Shown: positions 1 to 8,685, counted from the stretch's first letter. The stretch: DNA of 64,000 bases from Bacillus sp. V3B (GCF_024494465.1 NZ_JAETXM010000008.1:89899-153898); one strand, 5' to 3'. Made by a program: numbers and translations. Notes: generated by a model from the sequence alone, not told the origin.

Positions 1-49
1 CTTGTAATAAATCGATTAGTTCACTATTCAGTCTCTTTTGTTCTTTCAT
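1..49 (-). CDS. 5' end of an unidentified gene (cut by window edge)
   Basis: Only the first 16 codons are in the window. The ATG is preceded by an AGGAGTGA ribosome binding site seven bases upstream, which is why I believe it is a real gene start. The visible peptide begins MKEQKRLNSELIDLLQ and is too short to assign. It lies downstream of, and in the same direction as, the MFS transporter gene, separated by about 180 bp of AT-rich sequence with no clear terminator. Confidence 0.5.
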   Translation of the reverse strand, partial: MKEQKRLNSELIDLLQ

Positions 50-233
50 TTATCTCACTCCTAATAAAAAATAGACGATCTTAAAAACTTTCTATTATTT
101 TCTAGTTAGAATCACATTTCAAAATATTAACTATAGAAATGTATCTACCTTATTTATAAACTCTATACTAATTTACCTGTTTTTTCAAACATTCTGAAAT
201 CAATATTTTCATCCCATCATTAGAATTTCCCTA

Positions 234-1544
234 TTATATGTTCTGTGCTGTATCCGTGTCAATCATAACTGTATTTTCCACTTTCTTTGGACGAACAGCA
301 GCCCATACGAGTCCTCCACAAACGAGAAGAATAAGTGCACAAGTCTGAAAAGCGTAATGAAACCCTGACATTGGGCTTGAAGAATTTTGAATAAGAAGAC
401 CTGTCACATAGGGTCCAGCAATACCACCTAATGATGTAAACGCCATAAACCAGCCTTGAATTTTCCCTTGATGTTTCTTGGAAACAAGTTCCATTAATAT
501 CGCCGGCCCAAGAACTAGTGTAATACAACCAAAGGTTAAGCCGAGAGACAGTAAAGCAATTGCCATTAAGTTAGAGCTAACCATCGTTCCTAAAAAGTAG
601 CAAGCAGCTCCCGCCAACATAACAGGCCCTAGAACAAACACCCGTGCCTTAACAACATCTTGCGTTTTACGATACATCCGATCAGAAATCGTTGAAAATG
701 TGATCTGTGATAATGTGATAAGAATCCATGGTAAGGCAACAACCATTTGTAATTGTCCTGCACTTAATTGACGAACATTCTCCAGATAGTTCGGTAACCA
801 ATTTAGACCAATCGTAAATGACCAGTATGTAGCAAAACCACATAAAGCAATAAAGATGAAGTTTTTCGAAAGCAAGACAGATGAGAATTTTGATTCTGAT
901 AGGTTCGTCGATAGGTCAGAACTGTCTTTGATCATTGAAGATTCTTTTTTTGAATCCCCTTTCTCTTTTACGATCCATAACCATACTGCAATCCAGATAA
1001 CCCCAACAACTCCAGTAATGATAAAAGCCGAACGCCATCCGTAATTGATGATAAGATTCATTAAAATGGGAGCTGATATTGCGACTCCAAGAGGTCCACC
1101 AACGGATATAATTGATATCCCTATTCCACGTTTTTCCTTAGGAAGCCATTTGGACGCTGCCGTCATGGCTAAAGAATAAGAAGGACCTTCCCCGGCTCCT
1201 AAAATGATTCTCGTAATCAATAAAAAAGTAAAGCTTGATACAAATATAGTTGAAAACTGAACAAGAGACCAAACAACTACCATACCAGCTATAACGACTC
1301 TCGTTCCAACTCGGTCAGCGAGTGCTCCACCTAATACAGCTGAAAGCGAATACAATAAAAAGAATACACTACCGACAATTCCCCATTGCTCCGAAGTCAA
1401 CCCTAACTCCTCTATTATGGGAACAGATGCAAATCCGATAATGGCCTTATCTGCATTACTGATAACGGTTAATAAGAATAATAACGCAATCACAATCCAC
1501 GCTCTTTTTGTGATCTTCGTCTCTTTAGCTTTCTTTTGAACCAT
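234..1544 (-). CDS. MFS transporter, probably organic/aromatic acid uptake
   Basis: A 436-residue major facilitator protein with about twelve hydrophobic segments and a charged central loop near residues 195-220. The loop between helices 2 and 3 carries the MFS signature GGALADRVGTR. The arrangement, including GAGEGPSYSL in helix 4 and the GGPLGVAISAP stretch, resembles the anion:cation symporter group that takes up hexuronates, phthalate-type and hydroxyphenyl acids. The start is an ATG with GGAGGTG four bases upstream. It lies downstream of the ring-cleavage dioxygenase and hydrolase on the same strand, so I infer that it imports the aromatic acid or a related acid used by that block. A hairpin after the hydrolase gene may give it separate transcription. 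The substrate is not readable from sequence. Confidence 0.85.
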   Translation of the reverse strand: MVQKKAKETKITKRAWIVIALLFLLTVISNADKAIIGFASVPIIEELGLTSEQWGIVGSVFFLLYSLSAVLGGALADRVGTRVVIAGMVVVWSLVQFSTIFVSSFTFLLITRIILGAGEGPSYSLAMTAASKWLPKEKRGIGISIISVGGPLGVAISAPILMNLIINYGWRSAFIITGVVGVIWIAVWLWIVKEKGDSKKESSMIKDSSDLSTNLSESKFSSVLLSKNFIFIALCGFATYWSFTIGLNWLPNYLENVRQLSAGQLQMVVALPWILITLSQITFSTISDRMYRKTQDVVKARVFVLGPVMLAGAACYFLGTMVSSNLMAIALLSLGLTFGCITLVLGPAILMELVSKKHQGKIQGWFMAFTSLGGIAGPYVTGLLIQNSSSPMSGFHYAFQTCALILLVCGGLVWAAVRPKKVENTVMIDTDTAQNI

Positions 1545-1587
1545 AACGCACCTCCATGCCTAAATAATAAATAAAATTATAAATATT

Positions 1588-1617
1588 TAGAATATTAGTT
1601 ACAAAAAATATTCTAAT
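1588..1617. promoter_or_regulatory. Inverted repeat upstream of the MFS gene
   Basis: Arms TAGAATATT and AATATTCTA are separated by about 10 bases and sit about 45-75 bp upstream of the MFS start codon. There is no T tract, so an operator is more likely than a terminator. No binding protein can be named. Confidence 0.3.
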
Positions 1618-1661
1618 AGTACATGTACAACCCCATCCCTATGTTGCCAATCTTTAAAGAC

Positions 1662-1716
1662 AAAACACTTGCCACTCCCTAACTAAAATCGCTTATATAG
1701 GGAAATGACAAGTGTT
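1662..1716 (-). terminator. Hairpin terminator after the hydrolase gene
   Basis: Imperfect stem between ACACTT (1665) and AAGTGT (1715), extended by CCCT/AGGG pairs, followed on the minus strand by a T-rich run. It lies 14 bp beyond the hydrolase stop codon and separates that gene from the MFS transporter. Confidence 0.55.
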
Positions 1717-1729
1717 GTAAACCAATTAA

Positions 1730-2605
1730 TTATTTAATCGAACTTACTGCATATTCACCCTTTTTCAATAAAAAGTTGGTTAATAATCTATTAAATTCTT
1801 CAGGCTTCTCCCATTGCGGCCAGTGTCCTGCGTCTTTAATGACTGCGAATTCACTATTTGGAATCATATCTTGAAGCGGTTTTCCTTCTTCTACCGTTGA
1901 AGTCGGATCATGGTCCGTCCATGCTAATAATGTCGGAACATTAATTTTACCACACCATGATGGATCCCAAGAATACTGTTTTCTTACTTCAATATCTTGA
2001 AGACAGACAATATTATAGACCGCTTCTTGATATTCTGGTCTTGTATAGATATTATAACGAGCTTGAATCAATTCATCGGTCACTTGGCTTTTATCATACA
2101 TTAACCACTCAAGTCTCGTTTTGACATTTTCATAATTGGCTTCGATAACAGCCTTTATTGTTGAAGCTTTTAGTCCTGCCATTACTTCAGGCTTGTTATT
2201 TACATTACCTGGTGTATTTAACACCATAGCTTTCACATATTGTGGATGATACGCTGCAAACCAAGCCGCTACCCAACCTCCTAATGATTCTCCTGAAAGA
2301 TACACATTTGACAAATCTAATGCCTGTATAACCCCTAATAGATGATCACTATAATCATCTATTCCATATGGTCGATTTGGTTTTTCTGTATACCCATGAC
2401 CCAGCATATCAATGCAAATGACGCGAAACTTTTCACTTAGACTTTTGATATTTCTTGCGTAAGCCTCAATATGCCCCCCTGTCCCATGAAGCAAAATAAG
2501 AGGTTCTCCACTACCAGCTTCTAGCACTCTTGTTTTGATTCCATTTGCATCTAAATAATAAAGTTTAAACTCTAAATCTGCTAAATCAGTCCACATTGTC
2601 ATCAT
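1730..2605 (-). CDS. Alpha/beta hydrolase, meta-cleavage product hydrolase type
   Basis: A 291-residue cytoplasmic alpha/beta-fold hydrolase. The oxyanion-hole HGTGG lies near residues 40-44, the nucleophile elbow GESLGG places Ser at about 107, and the C-terminal histidine lies in DAGHWPQWEKPEEF. That last motif is characteristic of C-C bond hydrolases such as MhpC, BphD and HsaD, which cleave the vinylogous diketone made by extradiol ring cleavage. The gene lies 50 bp downstream of an extradiol dioxygenase on the same strand, which supports the assignment. The start follows GGGAGAG; a third in-frame ATG three codons on is an alternative. An esterase of other specificity cannot be excluded. 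Confidence 0.8.
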   Translation of the reverse strand: MMTMWTDLADLEFKLYYLDANGIKTRVLEAGSGEPLILLHGTGGHIEAYARNIKSLSEKFRVICIDMLGHGYTEKPNRPYGIDDYSDHLLGVIQALDLSNVYLSGESLGGWVAAWFAAYHPQYVKAMVLNTPGNVNNKPEVMAGLKASTIKAVIEANYENVKTRLEWLMYDKSQVTDELIQARYNIYTRPEYQEAVYNIVCLQDIEVRKQYSWDPSWCGKINVPTLLAWTDHDPTSTVEEGKPLQDMIPNSEFAVIKDAGHWPQWEKPEEFNRLLTNFLLKKGEYAVSSIK

Positions 2606-2656
2606 AATCTCTCCCTATTTTTTAATATACAAATCATTTTTTGAACTAAGATATCA

Positions 2657-3640
2657 TTAAACTCTTACTTCAGATTCAGTTAACTGTTTCTTTTCATCCT
2701 TATTGAACGAACCGGCAAACCGTACGATCGCCATTCCTGTTACCCATTCTGGAATCGGTTCATAGAATGCTACACCTGATTCAAAATCTTGAAGAGCACC
2801 TAATAAGACAAGCCAATTTCGAATTTCTTGGCCACCATTGCCACCCTTCTCCTCAATAAATTCTGAAGTCCATTTCCTTAAAGAATCAAAATCTTTATCC
2901 TTAATCAATTGTAATAACAAGCGATCCCATTCTTCATTCACTGGACCCGTTTGGAGTGAAGTGACTCTCGTTTTACGAGAATCCAAATATGCTTCAAGCT
3001 GTTCAATCTCTTGTCGACCATTTCTTAAAATATGAATCAATCCTTGATCCTCTTCTTTTTTACTATCAATTTTTGGAATTGGCACCCAATGGGATAAACC
3101 ACCTGAAGCCACAATTGCGACTTTTTTATCACATTCCCATGACTCGATCGATTGACGTAACATTTCACCTAATTGGAAACAACGATCCATGGTTGGTAAT
3201 GGGGGAGCAGCGGTATTTACAGCGATTGGAACCACCGGTATATCTAGATCTGAGTTTAAGAAATAAATCGCTTGTGTATGGCCATGATCCACTTTCATTT
3301 TCATGGTAAAAGCAAAGTCTACGTTATTTTCTAATCCAGTGTTTAAAATATGTTTGGCCAAATCTTGTTGAACAGGGATTTTATATTCTGGTATTTTCCA
3401 GTCTCCCCATCCTTCACATTCACCAATTCCAACGGTAAATGAAGGCATATGGTCGTAGAAATAACTATTGAAATGGTCATCAGAAACCAATACAATCACA
3501 TCTGCTCCTGTATCTTCTATCCATTTCTTCATTTCCTTTGTTGTCTGAAGAAATCGTTGTCCTTTATCTCCAGCAGCCTCTTCGCTTGTCATGATCAAAG
3601 GACTGTGTGACATTGCCACACCTGCTATCACTTTAGCCAT
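2657..3640 (-). CDS. Class III (LigB-type) extradiol ring-cleavage dioxygenase
   Basis: A 327-residue protein of the LigB/MhpB superfamily of non-haem Fe(II) dioxygenases. Expected metal and acid-base residues are visible: SHSP (His12), SDDHF (His56), VDHGH near residue 120 and GGLSHW near residue 180. The family opens catechol-type rings next to a hydroxyl. Closest in style are the 2,3-dihydroxyphenylpropionate 1,2-dioxygenase and protocatechuate 4,5-dioxygenase beta-subunit groups, but I cannot choose the substrate. The start has AAAGGAGAGG just upstream. The neighbouring hydrolase and flavin monooxygenase suggest a hydroxylation, ring opening and hydrolysis route. The upstream 250 bp hold an inserted repeat element that separates it from the FAD-synthetase-like gene. 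Confidence 0.85.
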   Translation of the reverse strand: MAKVIAGVAMSHSPLIMTSEEAAGDKGQRFLQTTKEMKKWIEDTGADVIVLVSDDHFNSYFYDHMPSFTVGIGECEGWGDWKIPEYKIPVQQDLAKHILNTGLENNVDFAFTMKMKVDHGHTQAIYFLNSDLDIPVVPIAVNTAAPPLPTMDRCFQLGEMLRQSIESWECDKKVAIVASGGLSHWVPIPKIDSKKEEDQGLIHILRNGRQEIEQLEAYLDSRKTRVTSLQTGPVNEEWDRLLLQLIKDKDFDSLRKWTSEFIEEKGGNGGQEIRNWLVLLGALQDFESGVAFYEPIPEWVTGMAIVRFAGSFNKDEKKQLTESEVRV

Positions 3641-3749
3641 TTTTTTCCTCTCCTTTTTAAAAATGATAAGATTACTATTTTTCTATATTTCGGACCTTTT
3701 GCAGCCTATATGCTTGTTTCTAAAAACTCTAGGAAACGATCATATAGTC

Positions 3750-3908
3750 GATAAAGAAGACTTCCATCAGTGGGGTTTTTCTTCATCCCCACTGATGGTT
3801 AGACGCACTTACCGGACCTTTGTGGGCAGTTAATCCCCCACCTATCTTCTTTGTTATACTCTAAATCTTGATGCCGGGATTTTACTGCCCGTTAAGAGTG
3901 GGATAAAA
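3750..3908 (-). repeat. Structured repeat element, copy A
   Basis: About 160 bp that recur, diverged, at 35062-35320. Conserved blocks are GACTTCCATC, CCACTGATGGTTA, CGCACTTACCGG, AGTTAATCCCC, CCTATC and TTAAGAGTGGGATAAA. Predicted helices are a 12-bp hairpin (CCATCAGTGGGG with CCCCACTGATGG), a closing pairing of AAAGAAGA with TCTTCTTT, and GGGCAGT with ACTGCCC. It lies inside the catabolic block. The FAD-synthetase-like reading frame ends within it, so its last codons and stop belong to the element. I read it as a small mobile element or its non-coding RNA. The strand is given by analogy with the surrounding transcription and is uncertain. Confidence 0.6.
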
Positions 3909-4740
3909 TCCTATTTGTCTCATAGTGAGTTTGAATGTTTTCATCAAAGATACGATGATGCCAAACAATTGATATTTTCCCTTTCATAAGTAGAGGGATC
4001 TTGATCCTACTTTTTAGTGAATGACCTTCTTGATCTTCCATCACAATCATTTCTGACGATAAGGATCGCAGGCCTTTTTTCAATGTAACCGAATAGCGGC
4101 CAGGAGCAGGCAGTGTATAATACGAACTTAAGTTGAATGAAAACCCGTCCCAGTCGCACTTCACTTCATAAGGGCGCCCGAGAAAGGCAGGCAACTCTGC
4201 TACATTCCCTTTTAACAGTCTTTCCCGAATACAAGTTGAACTGATTTTCTCGCCTTGGCACTCCACTTTTGCTACTTTTGTTACCTCAATACATCCACCA
4301 GAATCACTTTTTAACCGATCCATATGTCCAGTACCCTTATAGCCGTACGAAAAGTCAAAGCCAGCGACTGCATGGACAACACCAAGCTGAATCAAGTAGT
4401 TGGCAACAAACTGTTCAGGTGGAAGAGAAGCAAATTCCTGATCGAAGTTAACAAAATAAAACGTATCGACTCCTAGTTTCTCAAGCATCTCCTCTTTTTC
4501 AGACGGAGGCATTAAATAGTGCACTTGTTTTTTTCCATTCGATATCACGGTTTTCGGATGAGGAAAGAAACTCATGACAGCTAACGCTACATTTTTCCTC
4601 TTTGCCTCCTGTAAAGCCGTTTTGATCACTTCACAATGTCCATTATGAAGTCCATCAAAAAATCCTAGGGCCATGACATTTGGTTTTGCTTTCTCCTGCC
4701 AATGACATAAATTCTCTCGGGTTACATAAATCGTTTCCAT
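3892..4740 (-). CDS. FAD synthetase-like protein without riboflavin kinase domain
   Basis: A 282-residue protein whose first ~190 residues match the RibF-type FMN adenylyltransferase fold: GFFDGLHNGH nucleotide-binding motif near residue 25, FFPHP near residue 60, GFDFSYGYKG near residue 130 and ISSTCIRE near residue 165. The family transfers AMP from ATP to FMN to make FAD. Bifunctional bacterial RibF has a C-terminal riboflavin kinase; here the last ~90 residues do not show the kinase signature. The start was placed at the ATG after GGAGACTGT. It lies between a flavin-dependent monooxygenase and the ring-cleavage genes, so it may supply flavin for the pathway. The final residues and stop are encoded by an inserted repeat, so the C-terminus may be altered. 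Confidence 0.75.
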   Translation of the reverse strand: METIYVTRENLCHWQEKAKPNVMALGFFDGLHNGHCEVIKTALQEAKRKNVALAVMSFFPHPKTVISNGKKQVHYLMPPSEKEEMLEKLGVDTFYFVNFDQEFASLPPEQFVANYLIQLGVVHAVAGFDFSYGYKGTGHMDRLKSDSGGCIEVTKVAKVECQGEKISSTCIRERLLKGNVAELPAFLGRPYEVKCDWDGFSFNLSSYYTLPAPGRYSVTLKKGLRSLSSEMIVMEDQEGHSLKSRIKIPLLMKGKISIVWHHRIFDENIQTHYETNRILSHS

Positions 4741-4839
4741 ACAGTCTCCTTTCACATCACTATCATGCAGCTGGTTGTTCTATGATCAATGAACGATAAC
4801 GTTCACTATAAAAAATCAAATGTGGGTTTTGTTCTCTCT

Positions 4840-6024
4840 TTAACCCCTAGTTCCTGAATCAAAACCAAATAAATCCATTCCATAAGCAGCTACCGAATCT
4901 TCATATAATGATGTTTTATGTGTCGCCACTGATAAAATATCTCTTATCATTAATTCGATGATCCCGCCTTTATAAAGAGCTCCACCGCCAAGGGTTAAAA
5001 GAATTCTTACAGCAATATCGGTACATAGCTTCGTGATTTGTGTCCGAATCGCAAAGAATTCTGAACGATGTGTTTTCCGACCATCTTTTTCATAGTTTTC
5101 TAGTAGGTTAATATATTTGTCCATCAATGCATCTGCTGCATGAAATTGTGTGGTAATTTCAGCGATCACTCTTTGGCTTCGAGGAGATTCACTTTCTCTC
5201 ATTCCGTCCATTAATCGAACACGTTTTTCAGTAGCTTTTTTAAACTCTTCAATCAATCGTTCCGTACCACCTAGTGCCATGTTCGGAAATCCAAGATAAA
5301 AGGCTGGATAGAATGGAACATGATATAAAGGATAGTCTTGATCATAATCTTCCTCTGGAGGTCTTCCAGTCGCATCGGCTGTCGTTAGACGTAAGACGCG
5401 TTCCATTGGGACATACACGTTATCAGCAATAACTTGGTTGCTTCCACTGCCTCTAAGTCCAAACGTATCCCAGTTTTCCACAATTTGAACTTCGGATGCC
5501 TCTAACATCGGTAAGCAAACCTCAGGCTTGTCACGATCAGGGAATTGGACTTCAACACCAAGACCGATCCAGTCACTGTATAGACAGCCACTAGCAAAGT
5601 TCCACTTTCCGCTGATTCGATAACCGTCACCGTCCTTTTCCGCTTTTCCTACTGCCGCAAACACATCACAGATCAGTCCACCTTGATTGACAATTTCATC
5701 TCTACCTTTTTCTGGAAGGTAAGCAGGCAATATATTGTGTAGTGGGTAAAGATAAGTCAACCAACCTGCTGAAACATTATGGTAGGAAACGGTACGGACA
5801 ATTTTTGCGAACGTTTTCAAATCCACTTGGGGTCCGCCATATTTCTTTGGAAGCATGATTCTGGATATTTGCGTTTCTTTTATTAGATTCACAACATTTT
5901 CGGAAATCGTTGCATTTTTCTCAGCTTGTTGTGCTTCTTGTTCTGCTAGTTCACCAATTCTTTTCGCACCCTCTAATAACTCTTCAACTGTTATCGTTTT
6001 TTCCTTTAGTAATTGTCCTGACAT
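4840..6024 (-). CDS. Group D flavin-dependent monooxygenase (acyl-CoA dehydrogenase fold)
   Basis: A 394-residue protein with the acyl-CoA dehydrogenase fold: an N-terminal helical part, MLPKKYGG near residue 60, a middle beta domain with GKWNFASGC and SDW near residues 140-150, and a C-terminal helical bundle. The GKWNFASGCLYSDW pattern is typical of oxygenase components such as HsaA, the C2 component of 4-hydroxyphenylacetate 3-hydroxylase and IacA, which hydroxylate aromatic rings with reduced flavin. No flavin reductase gene is visible nearby, so one must be elsewhere. GTG at 6033 lies inside the ribosome binding site, so I use the next ATG, preceded by GGAGTG. It is the first catabolic gene after the regulator. 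Confidence 0.8.
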   Translation of the reverse strand: MSGQLLKEKTITVEELLEGAKRIGELAEQEAQQAEKNATISENVVNLIKETQISRIMLPKKYGGPQVDLKTFAKIVRTVSYHNVSAGWLTYLYPLHNILPAYLPEKGRDEIVNQGGLICDVFAAVGKAEKDGDGYRISGKWNFASGCLYSDWIGLGVEVQFPDRDKPEVCLPMLEASEVQIVENWDTFGLRGSGSNQVIADNVYVPMERVLRLTTADATGRPPEEDYDQDYPLYHVPFYPAFYLGFPNMALGGTERLIEEFKKATEKRVRLMDGMRESESPRSQRVIAEITTQFHAADALMDKYINLLENYEKDGRKTHRSEFFAIRTQITKLCTDIAVRILLTLGGGALYKGGIIELMIRDILSVATHKTSLYEDSVAAYGMDLFGFDSGTRG

Positions 6025-6295
6025 ATGAAACACTCCATTCTATTTTATTGATTGATGGTTTGCTAGTCTTATCAAAATAAGATGAACCTTATCGAGCCCG
6101 TTATTCGACTCTTGTTATCGCTTACAATAACTGTGTTTTAAACTTGTTTATGTTGTTTATCATTGATTAACTATAGTGTAATAAATTTTAAATTTTCAGA
6201 CTAGGGCAAAAAATGTTCATATTTTTGAATTTTATGACTACTTTTTGTTCATTCTTTTAACATCAAGTTCCTTTCTCATCTCAAAGAACAAAAAA
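6025..6295. promoter_or_regulatory. Probable promoter and regulatory region of the aromatic catabolic genes
   Basis: This AT-rich gap of about 270 bp separates the regulator gene's terminator from the monooxygenase start. It should hold the promoter and activator sites of the catabolic block. I see several short inverted repeats, for example CTTATCAAAATAAG near 6068, but no convincing single promoter. Confidence 0.35.
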
Positions 6296-6336
6296 ATAGA
6301 CCAACCAGATAGAAACTGGTTGGTCTATTTTAGATG
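6296..6336 (-). terminator. Rho-independent terminator of the regulator gene
   Basis: Stem ATAGACCAACCAG / CTGGTTGGTCTAT with a seven-base loop, followed on the minus strand by seven T residues. It lies just beyond the stop codon of the PucR-type regulator. Confidence 0.9.
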
Positions 6337-6349
6337 AAGAAATATATTT

Positions 6350-8236
6350 CTAATCGATATCTAATTCCCCTAAAGCAATTAATGATTTAATAATCAGTAG
6401 CAATTGATGCATTTCATTTGGATCTCGAAGATCCTTTTCTAGTAAACTTTCTATCCTTTTAATCCTATGCCGTAATCCACTCATGGAAAGAGCAAGATCA
6501 CTCATAGTCTGCTCAAGTTTTCCACCATTTAATAAGTAAATGTATAACGTTTTAAGGAGTTCGATTGCTTTTGGATCCTCTAGATTATATAAAGACCCCA
6601 ACTCCTCTTGTGCAATCATTTTAATCCCACTCATGTTTTTGGAATTGATCAGCACACCAACGATTCCTAACGAACGAAATTCAACCATTTTCTTTCTCAT
6701 CGTTAATCGTAAAGCAATCGTCGCTTCCTCATAATGTTTTGATGCATTTTTAATATCATCAGCTTCATTACTGATTCCAATCTTAAACTCACCTTTAGGA
6801 TATTTTTGCTTCATACGATCATGAAATTCTTTCATCACGTCATAGACCGCAACATTCTTATTCGTTTCTTTCGTCATTAATAAAACAATGTTTCCTTCAC
6901 GCTGACCTACTAATATAGGATGTTTTTTTTCATTAAAGAATCGAAAAGTCGTTTCAAGAATTTGTTCTTGTAAAAGAAATTCTTCTTCAATAGACAATGT
7001 TGATGCTTTGGTTTTCTTATATTCCATCACCATGATACGATAAGGCTTTCCAAGGTCTAGACCTGCAAATTTCCCTCTATTGATGATGTCGTTGACAGGT
7101 AATTGTGCACCTAATATTTGATCAAGAAAGCTCCCCTTCATTCTCTCAAAAGATTCAAACTTCGTTTTCTCATTTAATAGAATGAGCGATGCTGCGTTTG
7201 CAAAACGATCCAAAAGCAAATAGTCCTCCTCGGGCTTATCATTTTTTATGTCATCATAGAGAAATGAACAATATCCCAAAACCTCCTTTTGGACGAGAAT
7301 GGGCATAATGAGTCGTTCGTGATTCATCGTTTTGATTGTTTTTTTTCTAAATGGCAATAGATGTTTTTCTTTTTCTTCTTGAATATATTGATCCATTTCC
7401 TCTTTCACATTCATATATTTTTCTTCCGATAAACCTGCATATGTAATCATTCGATGGTCTACATCTTCAATCAAAATAGGAATTTGAGCAATGTCATATA
7501 CCATATTAGCAATCGTTTGCAATTTACTTCCATTGGATATCTCTTCCGTTAATTTTTTTTGAAAATCAGACAATTGTGTAACGAATTCTTGTTGTTCAAG
7601 CAATTGTTCATACGTATACTCCAGTTCTTCCATGATAGGGGTTTCATGGTAAAAATGCAGTTCTTCTTGCATGTCACTTTCCCATTCTTTTTGTGTCCGA
7701 GTAATCCAACTACACTCGGAATCACCCTTTCCGACACAGGTCATTTCTTTAGCAAGAACGGACTGACCGCATATCGTTGACATAAAACCACTTGAATAAC
7801 CAATAAGTGTATGGCAAACTTGAGTGTCTGATATACCCAACCTTTTGACATGCTCTACTGCCTCATAGGAATCAATCCAAGTTCCTTCTCCTAAAAGGGA
7901 TATGATATTATGATCGTCATCAAAATGGGCGGTGCATTCATGCGTGAATCCTCTAATATGTCCATTCATCATATGAACAATCGGTCCTTTTTCGATTAAT
8001 GACTCTAAAGATATACCTGTTTTCAATGCTTGTTTCGCATCATTTTCACCCATCTCCCATCCGAAACGAATAAGAAACCCCTTTATTCTATCTACGCCTA
8101 TATTTCGAGCCAGCTGATGCCGAAGGATCCCCAGAGCTGTCGAGGATGTAATCATTTTTCGGTCATTTACTTCTATTTGATGATCATAACTCTGATCATT
8201 TATCTTGATTACTCTCAATCTCGCACCCCATTTCAT
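6350..8236 (-). CDS. XylR_N/V4R sensor with PucR-type HTH regulator
   Basis: A 628-residue regulator. Residues ~1-190 look like the XylR N-terminal effector domain followed by a V4R domain (GHIRGFTHE, LGEGTWIDSYEA, CVGKGDSECSW), which in XylR/DmpR binds aromatic effectors. A short coiled linker near 200-230 leads to a GAF-like middle region and a C-terminal PucR/CdaR-type helix-turn-helix (LEQTMSDLALSMSGLRHRIKRIES). XylR itself has a sigma-54 AAA+ domain instead, so this is a different architecture with a similar sensor. It probably activates the catabolic genes it precedes. The first ATG lacks a ribosome binding site; a TTG at 8218 with GGGGTG upstream is a good alternative start. Confidence 0.8.
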   Translation of the reverse strand: MKWGARLRVIKINDQSYDHQIEVNDRKMITSSTALGILRHQLARNIGVDRIKGFLIRFGWEMGENDAKQALKTGISLESLIEKGPIVHMMNGHIRGFTHECTAHFDDDHNIISLLGEGTWIDSYEAVEHVKRLGISDTQVCHTLIGYSSGFMSTICGQSVLAKEMTCVGKGDSECSWITRTQKEWESDMQEELHFYHETPIMEELEYTYEQLLEQQEFVTQLSDFQKKLTEEISNGSKLQTIANMVYDIAQIPILIEDVDHRMITYAGLSEEKYMNVKEEMDQYIQEEKEKHLLPFRKKTIKTMNHERLIMPILVQKEVLGYCSFLYDDIKNDKPEEDYLLLDRFANAASLILLNEKTKFESFERMKGSFLDQILGAQLPVNDIINRGKFAGLDLGKPYRIMVMEYKKTKASTLSIEEEFLLQEQILETTFRFFNEKKHPILVGQREGNIVLLMTKETNKNVAVYDVMKEFHDRMKQKYPKGEFKIGISNEADDIKNASKHYEEATIALRLTMRKKMVEFRSLGIVGVLINSKNMSGIKMIAQEELGSLYNLEDPKAIELLKTLYIYLLNGGKLEQTMSDLALSMSGLRHRIKRIESLLEKDLRDPNEMHQLLLIIKSLIALGELDID

Positions 8237-8407
8237 ACTGAATAAATGACTATAAAAAATTCTTTTACATGTAAGAGTAATGAGCTCTAACTAAAAAGAA
8301 GAAGTGCTATGTCTAACTACTATTGTAGAATAAAAATCAAATATTTAAAATATTTTATATATTAATCATAAAGAAAGTCACTGAGAACACCTTCTTTCAC
8401 TCCTAAC

Positions 8408-8426
8408 AGGATACCCAGTGCCAAGC
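8408..8426. repeat. Degenerate fragment of the GGTGCC hairpin family
   Basis: Contains AGTGCCAAGCACC, the short palindromic core of the family, without the outer arm. The rest of the 8237-8550 gap is AT-rich and shows no gene. Confidence 0.4.
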
Positions 8427-8553
8427 ACCAGTCAATTTGTCGATCGTTACGAATAGTCACAGACAATGTTCGTCAGTTTGTTTTTCCCCTCTAAGATAGA
8501 AAAAACTTTCGTGTCTAGTTTCGTTTGATTTACAATGCTCCTTTTTTACTTAT

Positions 8554-8685
8554 TTTTAGGCTCTGTTAATGATGATGGTTAATAAATCGCTTTTGGTGTA
8601 TGCGGGTATGTAGTTTATTCCGTGAATCACTTCACTTAATACAAAGGCTTGTAGAGCAGCAACATGAGAGTTTAACAAAGTCCAT
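8554..8685 (+). repeat. MITE-like element, copy 1
   Basis: About 132 bp that match the reverse complement of 52681-52820. The left end TTTAGGCTCTGTTAA and right end TTTAACAAAGTC are imperfect terminal inverted repeats. Internal matches include GTTTATTCCGTGAAT and AAAGGCTTGTAGAG. It is too short to code for a transposase. Confidence 0.65.
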
